64,000 bases of DNA, taken from NCBI RefSeq assembly GCF_000024505.1, contig NC_013532.1:62001-126000 (forward strand), given 5' to 3'. Source of the stretch: Anaplasma centrale str. Israel (lineage in GTDB: Bacteria > Pseudomonadota > Alphaproteobacteria > Rickettsiales > Anaplasmataceae). A program made the translations under genes and the position numbers. Below the pieces are notes generated by a model. It was not told where the DNA came from, searched no databases, and saw nothing but the letters and a program-made list of their open reading frames with translations. How positions within the stretch are numbered: the stretch's first letter is position 1; every line of letters begins with the position of its first letter. Below are positions 17,955 to 26,843 of the stretch, piece by piece.

Positions 17955-19049
17955 ATGAGAAGAATCCTTTCTTTCTTCGGTGATGGCCTAGGGTCGTTGT
18001 GCTCGAGGATTTTTTGTTCACTCCCGGGCACAGGAGAGGTTGCTGAACTCGTAAGAAGCGGCCGCGCGTCTGCCATGGAGGGCGTTGCCTCCTTGCGGGA
18101 TAAGTCTCGAAGCCTACTCTCTACGAATATGGACCTGGGGTTGTACCACTTTTACAGGGGTAACGTACAAGATGCAAAAGCAAGGTTCTGGCTCATCAGT
18201 TTAGTAAGGCCAAGGCTCCCGGATGCCTACTACAACATAGGTAGGTGTTATCTGGTCCTTCATGATATGGGCAAGGCAGTAAAAAACTTCGAGAAGGCGC
18301 TATCGCTAGATGGGTCACATCAGGAGTCTATGTATTACCTACAAAAAATCGAGGCTCCCGAGAAGGTGGCGGAGGTTCCGGAAGGCATCATAAGGCAGCA
18401 CTTCAACTATACAAGCGAATACTTTGTGGAGCACTGGCTGGTTGCACAGAACTACAGGGGGCATGAGTACGTGCGGTCTTTGGTTATGAATTTTCTAGGA
18501 AGCAGGGTTGCCGAGCTGGACATCCTAGATCTGGGGTGCGGCACTGGTATCTGTGGGCAGTTTCTGAAGATGAAGGGAATAGGTCGCCACATAACCGGGG
18601 TTGATATATCCCGCAGGATGCTGGACATTGCCAGAAAGTGCTTCGTAAATGGGAGGCAGGCGTACAACGAGTTGCTTTGTATGAACATGCACGAATTCCT
18701 GCAAGACAACAGCAGGGAGTATGACGTCATCATCCTGACAGAGGTGCTACATTACGCCGGAAAGCGCTTGGGTGAGACTCTCAAGACGGTCAGCAAGGCT
18801 TTGGCCAAGGGGGGCATCATCATAGCGCTTGTGCGCGAAGGTACCGGGCAGGGGTACAGATTTGTCAAAGAGGGAGATTTCTTTTGCCACTCGGGTGCGT
18901 ATGTTCAGCAGCAAGTGGAAAAGCTAGGCCTGCGTTTGAGTTATGTCAACCGTTGCAAGATATACGGAGACAGGGTTGATGGGTTGCTGTTTGCAATATC
19001 GCATGACAACCCTGCCGCACCGGTTATGGAAGGCTCTCCTTCGCAGTAA
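17955..19049 (+). CDS. TPR-containing SAM-dependent methyltransferase
   Basis: 364 residues from ATG 17955, which has AGGTGGAG directly upstream; the longer frame from 17922 lacks this. Residues about 50-125 hold two tetratricopeptide-like helical pairs (GLYHFYRGNVQDAKARF and NIGRCYLVLHDMGKAVKNFEKAL). From about residue 185 a class I methyltransferase domain follows, with motif I LDLGCGTGICG, the acidic loop VDISRRML and motif ILTEVLHY. TPR plus methyltransferase fusions usually methylate a bound protein or a lipid-linked substrate; the substrate here is unknown. The gene ends about 40 bases before the tRNA-Leu promoter. Confidence 0.8.
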   Translation: MRRILSFFGDGLGSLCSRIFCSLPGTGEVAELVRSGRASAMEGVASLRDKSRSLLSTNMDLGLYHFYRGNVQDAKARFWLISLVRPRLPDAYYNIGRCYLVLHDMGKAVKNFEKALSLDGSHQESMYYLQKIEAPEKVAEVPEGIIRQHFNYTSEYFVEHWLVAQNYRGHEYVRSLVMNFLGSRVAELDILDLGCGTGICGQFLKMKGIGRHITGVDISRRMLDIARKCFVNGRQAYNELLCMNMHEFLQDNSREYDVIILTEVLHYAGKRLGETLKTVSKALAKGGIIIALVREGTGQGYRFVKEGDFFCHSGAYVQQQVEKLGLRLSYVNRCKIYGDRVDGLLFAISHDNPAAPVMEGSPSQ

Positions 19050-19088
19050 GCGGGGAGTGGGTGCTATCGGCACTGGCAGCTGTAGTTA

Positions 19089-19118
19089 TTGACATCTGAG
19101 CTTGTTTTTCATTATATT
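19089..19118 (+). promoter_or_regulatory. Promoter of the tRNA-Leu / ribA unit
   Basis: A perfect TTGACA (19089-19094) and TATATT (19113-19118) are spaced by 18 bases, placing the start of transcription a few bases before the tRNA 5' end at 19131. It is one of the best sigma-70 promoters in the window and appears to drive both the tRNA and ribA. Confidence 0.7.
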
Positions 19119-19130
19119 CGGGTGTTTGTC

Positions 19131-19219
19131 GCGGTTGTGGTGGAAATGGTAGACACGCAGCGTTGAGGTCGCTGTGGCTATAACAGGCCTTGGAAGTTCG
19201 AGTCTTCTTAACCGCACCA
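19131..19219 (+). tRNA. tRNA-Leu (anticodon GAG)
   Basis: The acceptor stem GCGGTTG pairs with TAACCGC (final G-U). The anticodon stem CAGCG/CGCTG encloses loop TTGAGGT with anticodon GAG. There is a long class II variable arm, a T-loop GTTCGAGTC, and the 3' CCA is encoded (19217-19219). ribA starts 15 bases after the CCA on the same strand. Confidence 0.95.
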
Positions 19220-19234
19220 TCTCGTGGGTCTTAA

Positions 19235-20323
19235 GTGAATTTGATAGGCAAGGCTTTCGGCTTTGGCAACAATCTGGTAGAGAGGGCGGTACTGGAGATA
19301 AGGCGCTGCGCGCCGGTTGTCCTCCACACATGCGGCAAATATGCGCTGGTTTTCCCCAGCGAGCTGTTGGAGGAGCACTCCTTCGCTACACTTACTGAAT
19401 TTTCAAGCAAGGTATACTTACTGCTAACTGGCAGGAGAATGGCTGCAGTTGCGGGCGGGCATGAGCCGTCTAGAGTGTTGGCAAGTAACCTCACTCTCAC
19501 AGACATTGCAGCAGCACTGGCCACCGGCGTGAGTCTACCACCCAACGCGCAAGTCACAAGTAGCAATAACCCACTAGACAGGCATGCGGTAGACTTGATG
19601 AAACTGGCAAAGTTGCTCCCCTCCGCTCTGGTCGTGGATATGGAACTGGCCGATGATGGGGCTATGGAGCAGTGGTGCGCGCAGAATAACGTATTGTGTT
19701 TAGCGTGTGACGCATTGTCGGGTTACCGTGAGGAATACAGATTGCACGAGGTTTGCCGCTCCGATCTTTGTTTACACAGCGCACTGGTATCTAAAATACT
19801 TGTGTACAGGTCAAACTTAGGGGAGCCAGAACATTATGCAATCATCATAGGCAACCCAAGCCTTGTGAACCCCGTGGTAAGGCTGCACTCGTCGTGCTAC
19901 ACGGGAGATCTACTGGGCAGCATGTCGTGTGACTGCAGGGGGCAACTGCTGCACGCCATACAATTCTTGGGCAGCGGGCACGGCGGCATAGTGTTATACA
20001 TCTCCCAGGAAGGGAGAGGAATAGGGCTAGCAAACAAAATACGTGCGTACAATTTACAAACGCGGAACTCGCTAGATACTGTAGATGCCAATAGGTTCCT
20101 CGGGTTTGACGACGATGAGCGAGACTTCCTGCCAGCAGCCCATATTCTCAATGCGTTGGGAGTTACAGAGTTTCAAATGCTCACCAGCAACCCCAGCAAA
20201 GTATCCGGCATGCGTGCCCATGGGTTCAATGTAACAAAAATGATACCTCTTTCGGTTGGAACTCACGAGCGCAATATTGGCTATATAAAAACAAAAATAG
20301 AACGCCTAGGCCACGTTAATTGA
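19235..20323 (+). CDS. ribA: GTP cyclohydrolase II with degenerate DHBP-synthase-like N-domain
   Basis: Opens GTP to the first riboflavin intermediate. 362 residues. The C-terminal GTP cyclohydrolase II domain (about 190-360) has the zinc site CYTGDLLGSMSCDC and the catalytic stretch SQEGRGIGLANKI. The N-terminal half resembles 3,4-dihydroxy-2-butanone-4-phosphate synthase in layout but lacks its acidic metal-binding loop, so it is probably not active in that step. The start is GTG 19235, only 15 bases after the encoded CCA of tRNA-Leu, so its mRNA must arise by processing of a tRNA-mRNA transcript. Confidence 0.9.
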   Translation: MNLIGKAFGFGNNLVERAVLEIRRCAPVVLHTCGKYALVFPSELLEEHSFATLTEFSSKVYLLLTGRRMAAVAGGHEPSRVLASNLTLTDIAAALATGVSLPPNAQVTSSNNPLDRHAVDLMKLAKLLPSALVVDMELADDGAMEQWCAQNNVLCLACDALSGYREEYRLHEVCRSDLCLHSALVSKILVYRSNLGEPEHYAIIIGNPSLVNPVVRLHSSCYTGDLLGSMSCDCRGQLLHAIQFLGSGHGGIVLYISQEGRGIGLANKIRAYNLQTRNSLDTVDANRFLGFDDDERDFLPAAHILNALGVTEFQMLTSNPSKVSGMRAHGFNVTKMIPLSVGTHERNIGYIKTKIERLGHVN

Positions 20324-20440
20324 GGATGATTTTCCTGTTAACTTGATGTAAATAAAAGCGTTGTAGGTTGTGTTCGTGTATTATGCGGGCTTATCGTTGG
20401 GGAGGATTTCCCCTTCCTGGTTTAATTTCGGCGGGTTTGT

Positions 20441-21130
20441 ATGGGCATATTTAGTTTCGGTAAGAAGGATGGGGGTGCCGCCGTTTCCGCGAGCACCGAT
20501 GACTGGTATCATGACAGATACAGCTCGGTTGTGGTCCAACGGAACGTCCTGCTTCTCCTGGTGGTGTTGTCCGTATTCTGCATTGCAGTAAGCACCTTTG
20601 TCATTTTCAGGATAGGGAAGACGAGGACAATCGAGCCGTTTGTGGTTGAGATAGAAAAGAAGTCGGGTATTACCACGTTGGTCAACCCGATCACGGTAAA
20701 ACAGTACTCCGCTGACGAGGTCTTGGGCAACTATTTCATCATCGAGTATGTGCGGGCGAGGGAGCTGTACGACCCGAATAATTTTCAGTACAACTACTAC
20801 ACAAAGGTGCGGCTGCTTTCCTCCCAGGAAACTTATGGTGAGTTCCGCAACTGGATACGTCCTAGCAACCCCTCCAGCCCTATGACGCTGTATTCAGACG
20901 CGGTGTCTGGTAACCTGAAGGTGCGGTCTTTGCAGCATCTGAGCACAGGAAACGTGCAGATTAGGTTTTCCCTGGAGTTTAACAACCACAATGGGTCTAT
21001 CACCAAGAGGGATAGGATTGCCACTCTCTCCTTCAGGTACTCTTCGCTTGAGATGAACGACCAGGATAGGCAAGTAAACCCTCTGGGATTTCAAATTACT
21101 TACTATAGGGCAGACGATGAATTTCTATAA
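20441..21130 (+). CDS. virB8: Type IV secretion protein VirB8
   Basis: Inner-membrane assembly factor of the VirB/D4 secretion channel. 229 residues: short cytoplasmic N-terminus, one membrane segment (about residues 36-58, LLLLVVLSVFCIAVSTFVIF), then a periplasmic NTF2-like domain with the family patterns ITTLVNP and a C-terminal NPLGFQITYYRADDE. First gene of a plus-strand operon virB8-virB9-virB10-virB11-virD4. It overlaps virB9 by 14 bases, indicating coupled translation. The 117-bp gap after ribA must hold the operon promoter, but no strong sigma-70 match stands out. Confidence 0.95.
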   Translation: MGIFSFGKKDGGAAVSASTDDWYHDRYSSVVVQRNVLLLLVVLSVFCIAVSTFVIFRIGKTRTIEPFVVEIEKKSGITTLVNPITVKQYSADEVLGNYFIIEYVRARELYDPNNFQYNYYTKVRLLSSQETYGEFRNWIRPSNPSSPMTLYSDAVSGNLKVRSLQHLSTGNVQIRFSLEFNNHNGSITKRDRIATLSFRYSSLEMNDQDRQVNPLGFQITYYRADDEFL

Positions 21131-21956
21131 AAACTTGCTTGCGTTCTCGACTCTACTGGCTGTTGTGTTCACGGGAGGCGTGGCTCAGTCTGCCGTAAGC
21201 GGTGGTGCGCCTGTGTCTGTAGATAGCAGGATCAAGACCTTTGTATACAGCCCAAATGAGATATTCACGGTTGTATTCAACTATGGGTATCACTCCTTTA
21301 TAGAGTTTTCTAAAGGGGAGACCATAAAAGTGATGGCTATGGGAGACACCGTTCACTGGAAGGTGAAGCCTGTGGACAATAAGCTGTTCATCATGCCACT
21401 GGAAAGGGAGGGCAAGACGAACATGCTAGTGGAAACCAACAAGGGCAGGAGCTACGCTTTTGATCTTGTTTCTAAGTCTGCTGACCCTGGTAGTGCAGAG
21501 TATAGGACAACAGCCGACGAGTTTGGCAGGGTAGATTCTCCTCTCACAGACGCAGCCTATGTAGTGCGTTTCTACTACCCAGAAACTAACAGGGAGTTTG
21601 ACCTCAAGGGAGCTGGGCTGGCTGACCTGTCTGCTCCAAGCTTGGCAAAAAACCCCAACAGTGGCGAGGTTACCATACGCCCGAACGCAACCGACAAGAA
21701 TTATGTGTACTCTGCAAGCAGCTCTGATGAGACAATAGTTCCTGTGAGGACTTTTGATGATGGAGCCCTTACATATTTCCAGTTCTACGACAATAACAAG
21801 GTGATACCAAAAGTGTTTTCCGTAGGGAGACATGGCAAGAAGGTGCCCTGCAGGATGTTGCTACTGAAGGGCTATGTGATAATCGAAGGAGTCCACAAGC
21901 GGCTGTACCTTGACTACGGCAAGAGTGGCGTTGAGGTGGTGAATACGGTGCTTTAA
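21117..21956 (+). CDS. virB9: Type IV secretion protein VirB9
   Basis: Outer part of the secretion core complex that, with VirB7 and VirB10, spans the periplasm. 279 residues with a signal peptide (about residues 1-25, cleavage after AQSA), an N-terminal VirB9/TraO/CagX domain, a linker rich in Pro/Asn and a C-terminal domain containing the typical DGALTYFQF-like and KRLYLDYGKSGVEVVN stretches. The start lies inside virB8. virB10 begins 19 bases after its stop. Confidence 0.95.
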   Translation: MNFYKNLLAFSTLLAVVFTGGVAQSAVSGGAPVSVDSRIKTFVYSPNEIFTVVFNYGYHSFIEFSKGETIKVMAMGDTVHWKVKPVDNKLFIMPLEREGKTNMLVETNKGRSYAFDLVSKSADPGSAEYRTTADEFGRVDSPLTDAAYVVRFYYPETNREFDLKGAGLADLSAPSLAKNPNSGEVTIRPNATDKNYVYSASSSDETIVPVRTFDDGALTYFQFYDNNKVIPKVFSVGRHGKKVPCRMLLLKGYVIIEGVHKRLYLDYGKSGVEVVNTVL

Positions 21957-21975
21957 TCAATAGTTGAGTTTAGGG

Positions 21976-23313
21976 ATGTCAGACGAGACCAAGGGTAATA
22001 ACTACGGCGGTGATGGCGTAGAGGAAAGCGTCAATGTGGTGGGCGTACATAAGAGCAAGAAGCTCTTTGTAGTCCTGGTGGTGTGCGCTATAACCGGAAT
22101 GGCCTATTACATGTTCTTTCGTAGCAGCGGTACCACGGAGAAATCTGAGGAGCCGCAGGCTGTCATCGAGAAACAGGATGTTGACAAGTTGCTCAAGGAG
22201 TCCGAGGCTCCAGCTCAGGAGACTGCGCCAAGGATTTTGACTCCCCCACCTAAACTGCCTGACCTACCTCCTCTGGTCATGCCGACCGCTCCGGAGCTCC
22301 CAACGCTTACTAAGATCACCAAGAAAAGGAAGGAGGAGCCCGTAGCTACGGAAGAGACTAAAGAGATTTTGCCTCCCGCGGTGGAGAGTTTCTTCGAGCC
22401 CGAGTTGCAGCGCCATCCCCAAGAGGAAGACAGGATGCCGCAACACATACCTATGCCGTACCGGCCAGGGGGGGGAGGCATACCTGAACCTATGCCCTCC
22501 TTTTTGGGGTATGACAGAGAAAAGCGCGGTACGCCTATGATCGTCCTAGGAGGGGGCGGGGGCGAGAGTGGCACAAGCGAAGATGGTGGCGGCCAAGGCT
22601 CAGACAGCCGCTTCAGGACGTGGGGCACGCTGGATGGCACATCTTCACCCAGCGTCAAGGCCACACGGGTAGGAGACCCTGGGTATGTTATTCTCCAGGG
22701 GCACATGATAGACGCGGTCTTGGAGACCGCAATAAACTCAGACATTCCCGGGGTGCTGCGGGCAATAGTATCTAGAGATGTATACGCGGAAGCAGGCAAT
22801 ATGGTCATGATACCGAAAGGTTCTAGGCTGATAGGCAGCTACTTCTTCGACGCATCTGGCAATAATACGCGCGTGACCGTGAGTTGGGCCAGGGTCATCT
22901 TACCCCACGGTATTGACATTCAAATTAACTCTGCCGGTACTGATGAGTTAGGTAGAAACGGTAGTGCAGGGTTTGTTGACACCAAAATGGGGAGTGTCCT
23001 CACATCCACGATTCTACTTGCAGGGGTTTCCATGGGTACTGCCTTTGTGACCTCGAAAATACCTGCCCTGCAGTCTGAGATCAAGGATACCACGGAGGAG
23101 AAAGGTGGAGAGAAGAAGAAAGAGGAAAAGTCGTCTACTCTTCCGGTCAAGATAGTGTCTGACGCCGTAAAAGATTTCTCCGAATCTATGAAGTCTCTGA
23201 TAAAGAAGTACGCGGATGCCAACAAGCCAACCATTTATGTTGACCAGGGAACTGTAATGAAGGTATTTGTAAACCAAGACATAGTGTTCCCCAGGGAGGC
23301 GGTGCGGAGGTAA
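21976..23313 (+). CDS. virB10: Type IV secretion protein VirB10
   Basis: Energy-sensing scaffold linking inner and outer membranes. 445 residues: cytoplasmic N-terminus, one membrane anchor (about 32-50), a long Pro/Glu-rich periplasmic linker, a Gly-rich stretch encoded over a run of eight G (22468-22475), and a C-terminal TrbI/VirB10 beta-barrel domain (about 235-445) with the membrane-spanning antenna and an insertion of Lys/Glu (EEKGGEKKKEEK) near residue 375. ATG 21976 is preferred over the upstream TTG 21964. Sits 57 bases before virB11. Confidence 0.95.
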   Translation: MSDETKGNNYGGDGVEESVNVVGVHKSKKLFVVLVVCAITGMAYYMFFRSSGTTEKSEEPQAVIEKQDVDKLLKESEAPAQETAPRILTPPPKLPDLPPLVMPTAPELPTLTKITKKRKEEPVATEETKEILPPAVESFFEPELQRHPQEEDRMPQHIPMPYRPGGGGIPEPMPSFLGYDREKRGTPMIVLGGGGGESGTSEDGGGQGSDSRFRTWGTLDGTSSPSVKATRVGDPGYVILQGHMIDAVLETAINSDIPGVLRAIVSRDVYAEAGNMVMIPKGSRLIGSYFFDASGNNTRVTVSWARVILPHGIDIQINSAGTDELGRNGSAGFVDTKMGSVLTSTILLAGVSMGTAFVTSKIPALQSEIKDTTEEKGGEKKKEEKSSTLPVKIVSDAVKDFSESMKSLIKKYADANKPTIYVDQGTVMKVFVNQDIVFPREAVRR

Positions 23314-23370
23314 TTGGCCTGGGTCCGTGTGGGGGCGTGGTGTATTTAGTATGGAGTGTTGTGCGTACAT

Positions 23371-24369
23371 ATGACAGCGGGATATGCAGCGTTAGAGACA
23401 TACTTGGAGCCCCTGCAGAGCATATTCGCGGAGGATGGGGTTAATGAAATCTCGATCAACAGGGAATGCGAGGTATGGGTAGAGAACAGGGGCGATATAC
23501 GGTGTGAGAGGATTGAGAGTCTGACTCTGTCTCATCTCAAGGCACTCGGCAGGTTGGTGGCACAAGCAACTGAGCAAAAGTTGAGTGAGGAAACGCCTTT
23601 GTTGTCGGCTTCTTTGCCCAACGGTTTCCGTGTGCAGGTGGTGTTTCCCCCCGCTTGCGAGGGTGATAAAGTCGTATTCTCCATAAGAAAGCCATCGACG
23701 GTGCAGCTGTCACTCGAGGATTATGAGAAAATGGGTGCGTTCGCCCATGTAGCCCAGCAGGGCCGCAAGGCTATGGACGTGAACAAGAAGCTTAGTGAGT
23801 TTCTGAGTAGTGGGGATATCAAGTCTTTCATAGAGCTCGCGGTGCTGAGCAAAAAAAACATAATAGTCAGCGGGGGTACGTCCACTGGGAAAACTACGTT
23901 CACGAACGCGGCGCTGCGGGTTATCCCAAAGGATGAAAGGATAATAACTGTGGAAGACTCTAGAGAAATAGCGCTAGACCACCCCAATAGGGTGCATCTA
24001 TTAGCATCTAAGGGCGGCCAGGGGCGCGCTAAGGTCTCTACTCAAGATCTTATAGAGGCCTGCTTGCGTCTTCGGCCAGATAGGATAATCGTGGGGGAGC
24101 TCAGGGGGGCTGAGGCGTTCAGCTTTCTCAGAGCCATAAATACAGGGCACCCGGGCTCTATCTCCACCTTGCATGCAGACACGCCTAGAATGGCTGTGGA
24201 GCAGCTGAAACTTATGGTAATGCAAGCAAGCCTGGGGTTGCCACCGGAACAAATAGTAGACTACATCACCAACATAGTAGACGTAATTATACAGCTAAAA
24301 AGGGAGTCTGGAGGAGTGCGGCACGTCTCGGAGATTATGTTCACCAAATGTTCACAAGGCAATGATTAA
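23371..24369 (+). CDS. virB11: Type IV secretion ATPase VirB11
   Basis: Hexameric cytoplasmic ATPase of the traffic/secretion NTPase family. 332 residues. The N-terminal domain precedes the RecA-like core with Walker A GGTSTGKTTF (about residue 170), the Asp box VEDSREIA, Walker B RPDRIIVGELRGAEAF and the His box GHPGSISTLHAD. ATG 23371 gives the usual N-terminus; the GTG at 23356 lacks a ribosome site. Cotranscribed with the flanking virB10 and virD4. Confidence 0.95.
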   Translation: MTAGYAALETYLEPLQSIFAEDGVNEISINRECEVWVENRGDIRCERIESLTLSHLKALGRLVAQATEQKLSEETPLLSASLPNGFRVQVVFPPACEGDKVVFSIRKPSTVQLSLEDYEKMGAFAHVAQQGRKAMDVNKKLSEFLSSGDIKSFIELAVLSKKNIIVSGGTSTGKTTFTNAALRVIPKDERIITVEDSREIALDHPNRVHLLASKGGQGRAKVSTQDLIEACLRLRPDRIIVGELRGAEAFSFLRAINTGHPGSISTLHADTPRMAVEQLKLMVMQASLGLPPEQIVDYITNIVDVIIQLKRESGGVRHVSEIMFTKCSQGND

Positions 24370-24416
24370 GCTTGGTGTAAAATCGCTGATGGCCAGGGCC
24401 TCCTTATTGTTAAGCC

Positions 24417-26843
24417 ATGCACAGTAGCTCTAACCACATACGTAACATTTTGGTGTTCTTCTTCGGGATGTTTTTCCTCCTGGAGTTCTGTTTTTACATC
24501 TCGGGGGCACTTTTTGTTCTTTCAATGTGGGGTCTTGAGTACTTAGACTTCAACGCTCTGAACCCCAGCATATCAGACTTCCCCATGAGGTTATGGCCAA
24601 CAATTTTCAATTACATCCACGGGTGGTGGGCTGATCCCAAGTTATATGGGGTGCCTAATTCGCTGAAGTTGTGGCTATCCTTCGCGGCACCGTTGTGTAT
24701 AGTGGGCACTGTCTTTTGGAATCTGCGGCACATTCTCCTGGAGTGGCGACCTTTCCGAAAGAAAGAGGCCTTGCATGGTGATTCCAGATGGGCGTCGGAG
24801 CGCGATATACGTAAAATTGGCCTCAGAAGCAGGAAGGGTCTGCTTCTTGGAAAAGACCAAAGGGGGTATTTAGTAGCAGATGGCTACCAGCACGCATTGC
24901 TTTTCGCGCCTACAGGGTCAGGTAAAGGTGTGGGGTTTGTAATACCCAATCTTCTGTTCTGGGAAGACTCGCTCGTGGTGCATGACATCAAGCTGGAGAA
25001 CTACGACATCACAAGTGGGTGGCGCAAGAAGATCGGGCAGGAAGTTTATGTGTGGAACCCTGCACAACCTGACGGTATCAGCCACTGTTACAATCCTTTG
25101 GACTGGATAAGCAAAAAACCCGGCCAGATGGTGGATGATGTGCAAAAAATCGCGAACCTCATTATGCCTGAGCAAGACTTTTGGTATAACGAGGCTCGCA
25201 GCCTTTTCGTCGGTGTCGTATTGTATTTACTAGCAGTTCCGGAAAAGGTCAAATCATTTGGTGAAGTTGTGCGCACAATGCGCAGTGATGATGTAGTTTA
25301 TAACCTGGCTGTGGTTTTGGATACCATAGGGAAAAAAATCCATCCAGTAGCATATATGAACATTGCGGCTTTCCTCCAGAAGGCCGATAAGGAACGGTCA
25401 GGGGTGGTCTCAACAATGAACTCATCCCTGGAACTGTGGGCCAACCCCTTGATTGACACCGCAACCGCGTCTAGTGACTTCAACATTCAGGAGTTCAAGA
25501 AAAAGAAGATCACAGTATACGTGGGCCTCACCCCAGATAACCTGACCAGGCTCAGGCCTCTAATGCAGGTATTCTATCAGCAGGCGACCGAGTTTTTGTG
25601 TAGGGCGTTGCCATCGGACGATGAGCCCTATGGGGTTCTGTTCATGATGGATGAGTTCCCCACGCTAGGAAAAATGGAGCAATTCCAAACCGGTATTGCG
25701 TACTTCCGCGGTTATAGAGTTAGGCTGTTCTTGATAATACAAGATACCGAACAGCTGAAGGGTATATACGAAGAAGCGGGTATGAACTCCTTCCTCTCAA
25801 ACTCTACTTATAGGATCACGTTTGCGGCAAATAATATTGAAACTGCAAACTTGATTTCTCAGCTCATAGGTAACAAAACCGTGAGCCAGGAATCGCTGAA
25901 TAGGCCGAAATTTTTGGATTTGAATCCTGCATCGCGCTCCTTGCACATTTCAGATACTCAGCGGGCGCTGTTGCTTCCACAGGAAGTGATCATGCTACCG
26001 AAAGATGAGCAGATTTTATTGATCGAATCTACGTATCCGATCAAATCGAAAAAGATTAAGTACTATGAGGATAAGTTTTTCACTAAGAAGCTACTCAAGA
26101 GCACTTTTGTCCCGACGCAGGAACCTTATGATCCAGATGCGGCACGGGGAGGAGTGGACACAGTCGCTGAGGATGTGCCTACATCTGAAGAAGGAGAGCA
26201 GCAGGCTGCCATTGCTCATGAAGAAAGCGCTCAGGAGGCGCAGCAACCCCAAGAACAACATGGTGATGAGGCTGGGTACGACGAATTCGGAGATTATCCA
26301 CAAGACTATGACTACAGCTCAGAAGATGATGAGTACATGGAAGGTCTGGATGACATAGAAGGAGAGGATGTACCACTAAACGGAGAGGGCCTGGACGATA
26401 TAGGTGACGAAGACGGCTACCCGGAAGATCACGTTAGCGACGAAGGACATCCGGAGGAGGATGAACTCCTAGCATATGAAGAGGAGCACACTGATGGTGA
26501 GCTACAACAAGGTGATGAAGATGGGTATGGTGGCGGAGATGAAGAGCCGTATTACGAGGAAAATGACGGTGGTGAGCCGTATGAGGCAGATGAAATACGC
26601 GGTTCAGAGGGCGAGGCCACTGACGTGTATCCAGCGGAGGATGAACTCCTAGCATATGAAGAGGAGCCCACTGATGGTGAGCTGCAAGATGCCGAAGACG
26701 AGTATAGCAGCGGAGATGAAGAGCCGTACTATGAAGAAAGTGGCGGCGATGAGCCGTACGGGGAAGACGAAACATACGATGACGAGGATACGCAACCCCC
26801 CCGTCGCGACGGCAAGCAGCGCGATGATGACAACCCGCAATGA
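24417..26843 (+). CDS. virD4: Type IV secretion coupling protein VirD4 with long acidic tail
   Basis: Coupling ATPase that recruits effectors to the secretion channel. 808 residues, about 200 longer than typical VirD4. Two N-terminal membrane segments (about residues 10-35 and 80-105) precede the TraG/VirD4 ATPase with Walker A APTGSGKGVGF and Walker B LFMMDEFPTLGKM. From about residue 565 the chain becomes an extremely acidic, disordered-looking extension rich in Glu, Asp, Gly and Tyr, containing a duplicated 60-residue unit (see repeat at 26456). Its TGA stop overlaps the ATG of the IF-3 domain gene in ATGA, so the two are translationally coupled. Confidence 0.95.
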   Translation: MHSSSNHIRNILVFFFGMFFLLEFCFYISGALFVLSMWGLEYLDFNALNPSISDFPMRLWPTIFNYIHGWWADPKLYGVPNSLKLWLSFAAPLCIVGTVFWNLRHILLEWRPFRKKEALHGDSRWASERDIRKIGLRSRKGLLLGKDQRGYLVADGYQHALLFAPTGSGKGVGFVIPNLLFWEDSLVVHDIKLENYDITSGWRKKIGQEVYVWNPAQPDGISHCYNPLDWISKKPGQMVDDVQKIANLIMPEQDFWYNEARSLFVGVVLYLLAVPEKVKSFGEVVRTMRSDDVVYNLAVVLDTIGKKIHPVAYMNIAAFLQKADKERSGVVSTMNSSLELWANPLIDTATASSDFNIQEFKKKKITVYVGLTPDNLTRLRPLMQVFYQQATEFLCRALPSDDEPYGVLFMMDEFPTLGKMEQFQTGIAYFRGYRVRLFLIIQDTEQLKGIYEEAGMNSFLSNSTYRITFAANNIETANLISQLIGNKTVSQESLNRPKFLDLNPASRSLHISDTQRALLLPQEVIMLPKDEQILLIESTYPIKSKKIKYYEDKFFTKKLLKSTFVPTQEPYDPDAARGGVDTVAEDVPTSEEGEQQAAIAHEESAQEAQQPQEQHGDEAGYDEFGDYPQDYDYSSEDDEYMEGLDDIEGEDVPLNGEGLDDIGDEDGYPEDHVSDEGHPEEDELLAYEEEHTDGELQQGDEDGYGGGDEEPYYEENDGGEPYEADEIRGSEGEATDVYPAEDELLAYEEEPTDGELQDAEDEYSSGDEEPYYEESGGDEPYGEDETYDDEDTQPPRRDGKQRDDDNPQ
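26456..26760 (+). repeat. 180-bp internal repeat in the virD4 tail
   Basis: Two copies with an exact 180-base period, beginning near 26456 and 26636. The block ATGAACTCCTAGCATATGAA is identical at 26461 and 26641, and the second half (GATGAAGAGCCGTA...) is near-identical. It encodes two 60-residue acidic units (DELLAYEEE, TDGELQ, DEEPYYEE). Copy number could change by slippage without shifting frame. Confidence 0.85.
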
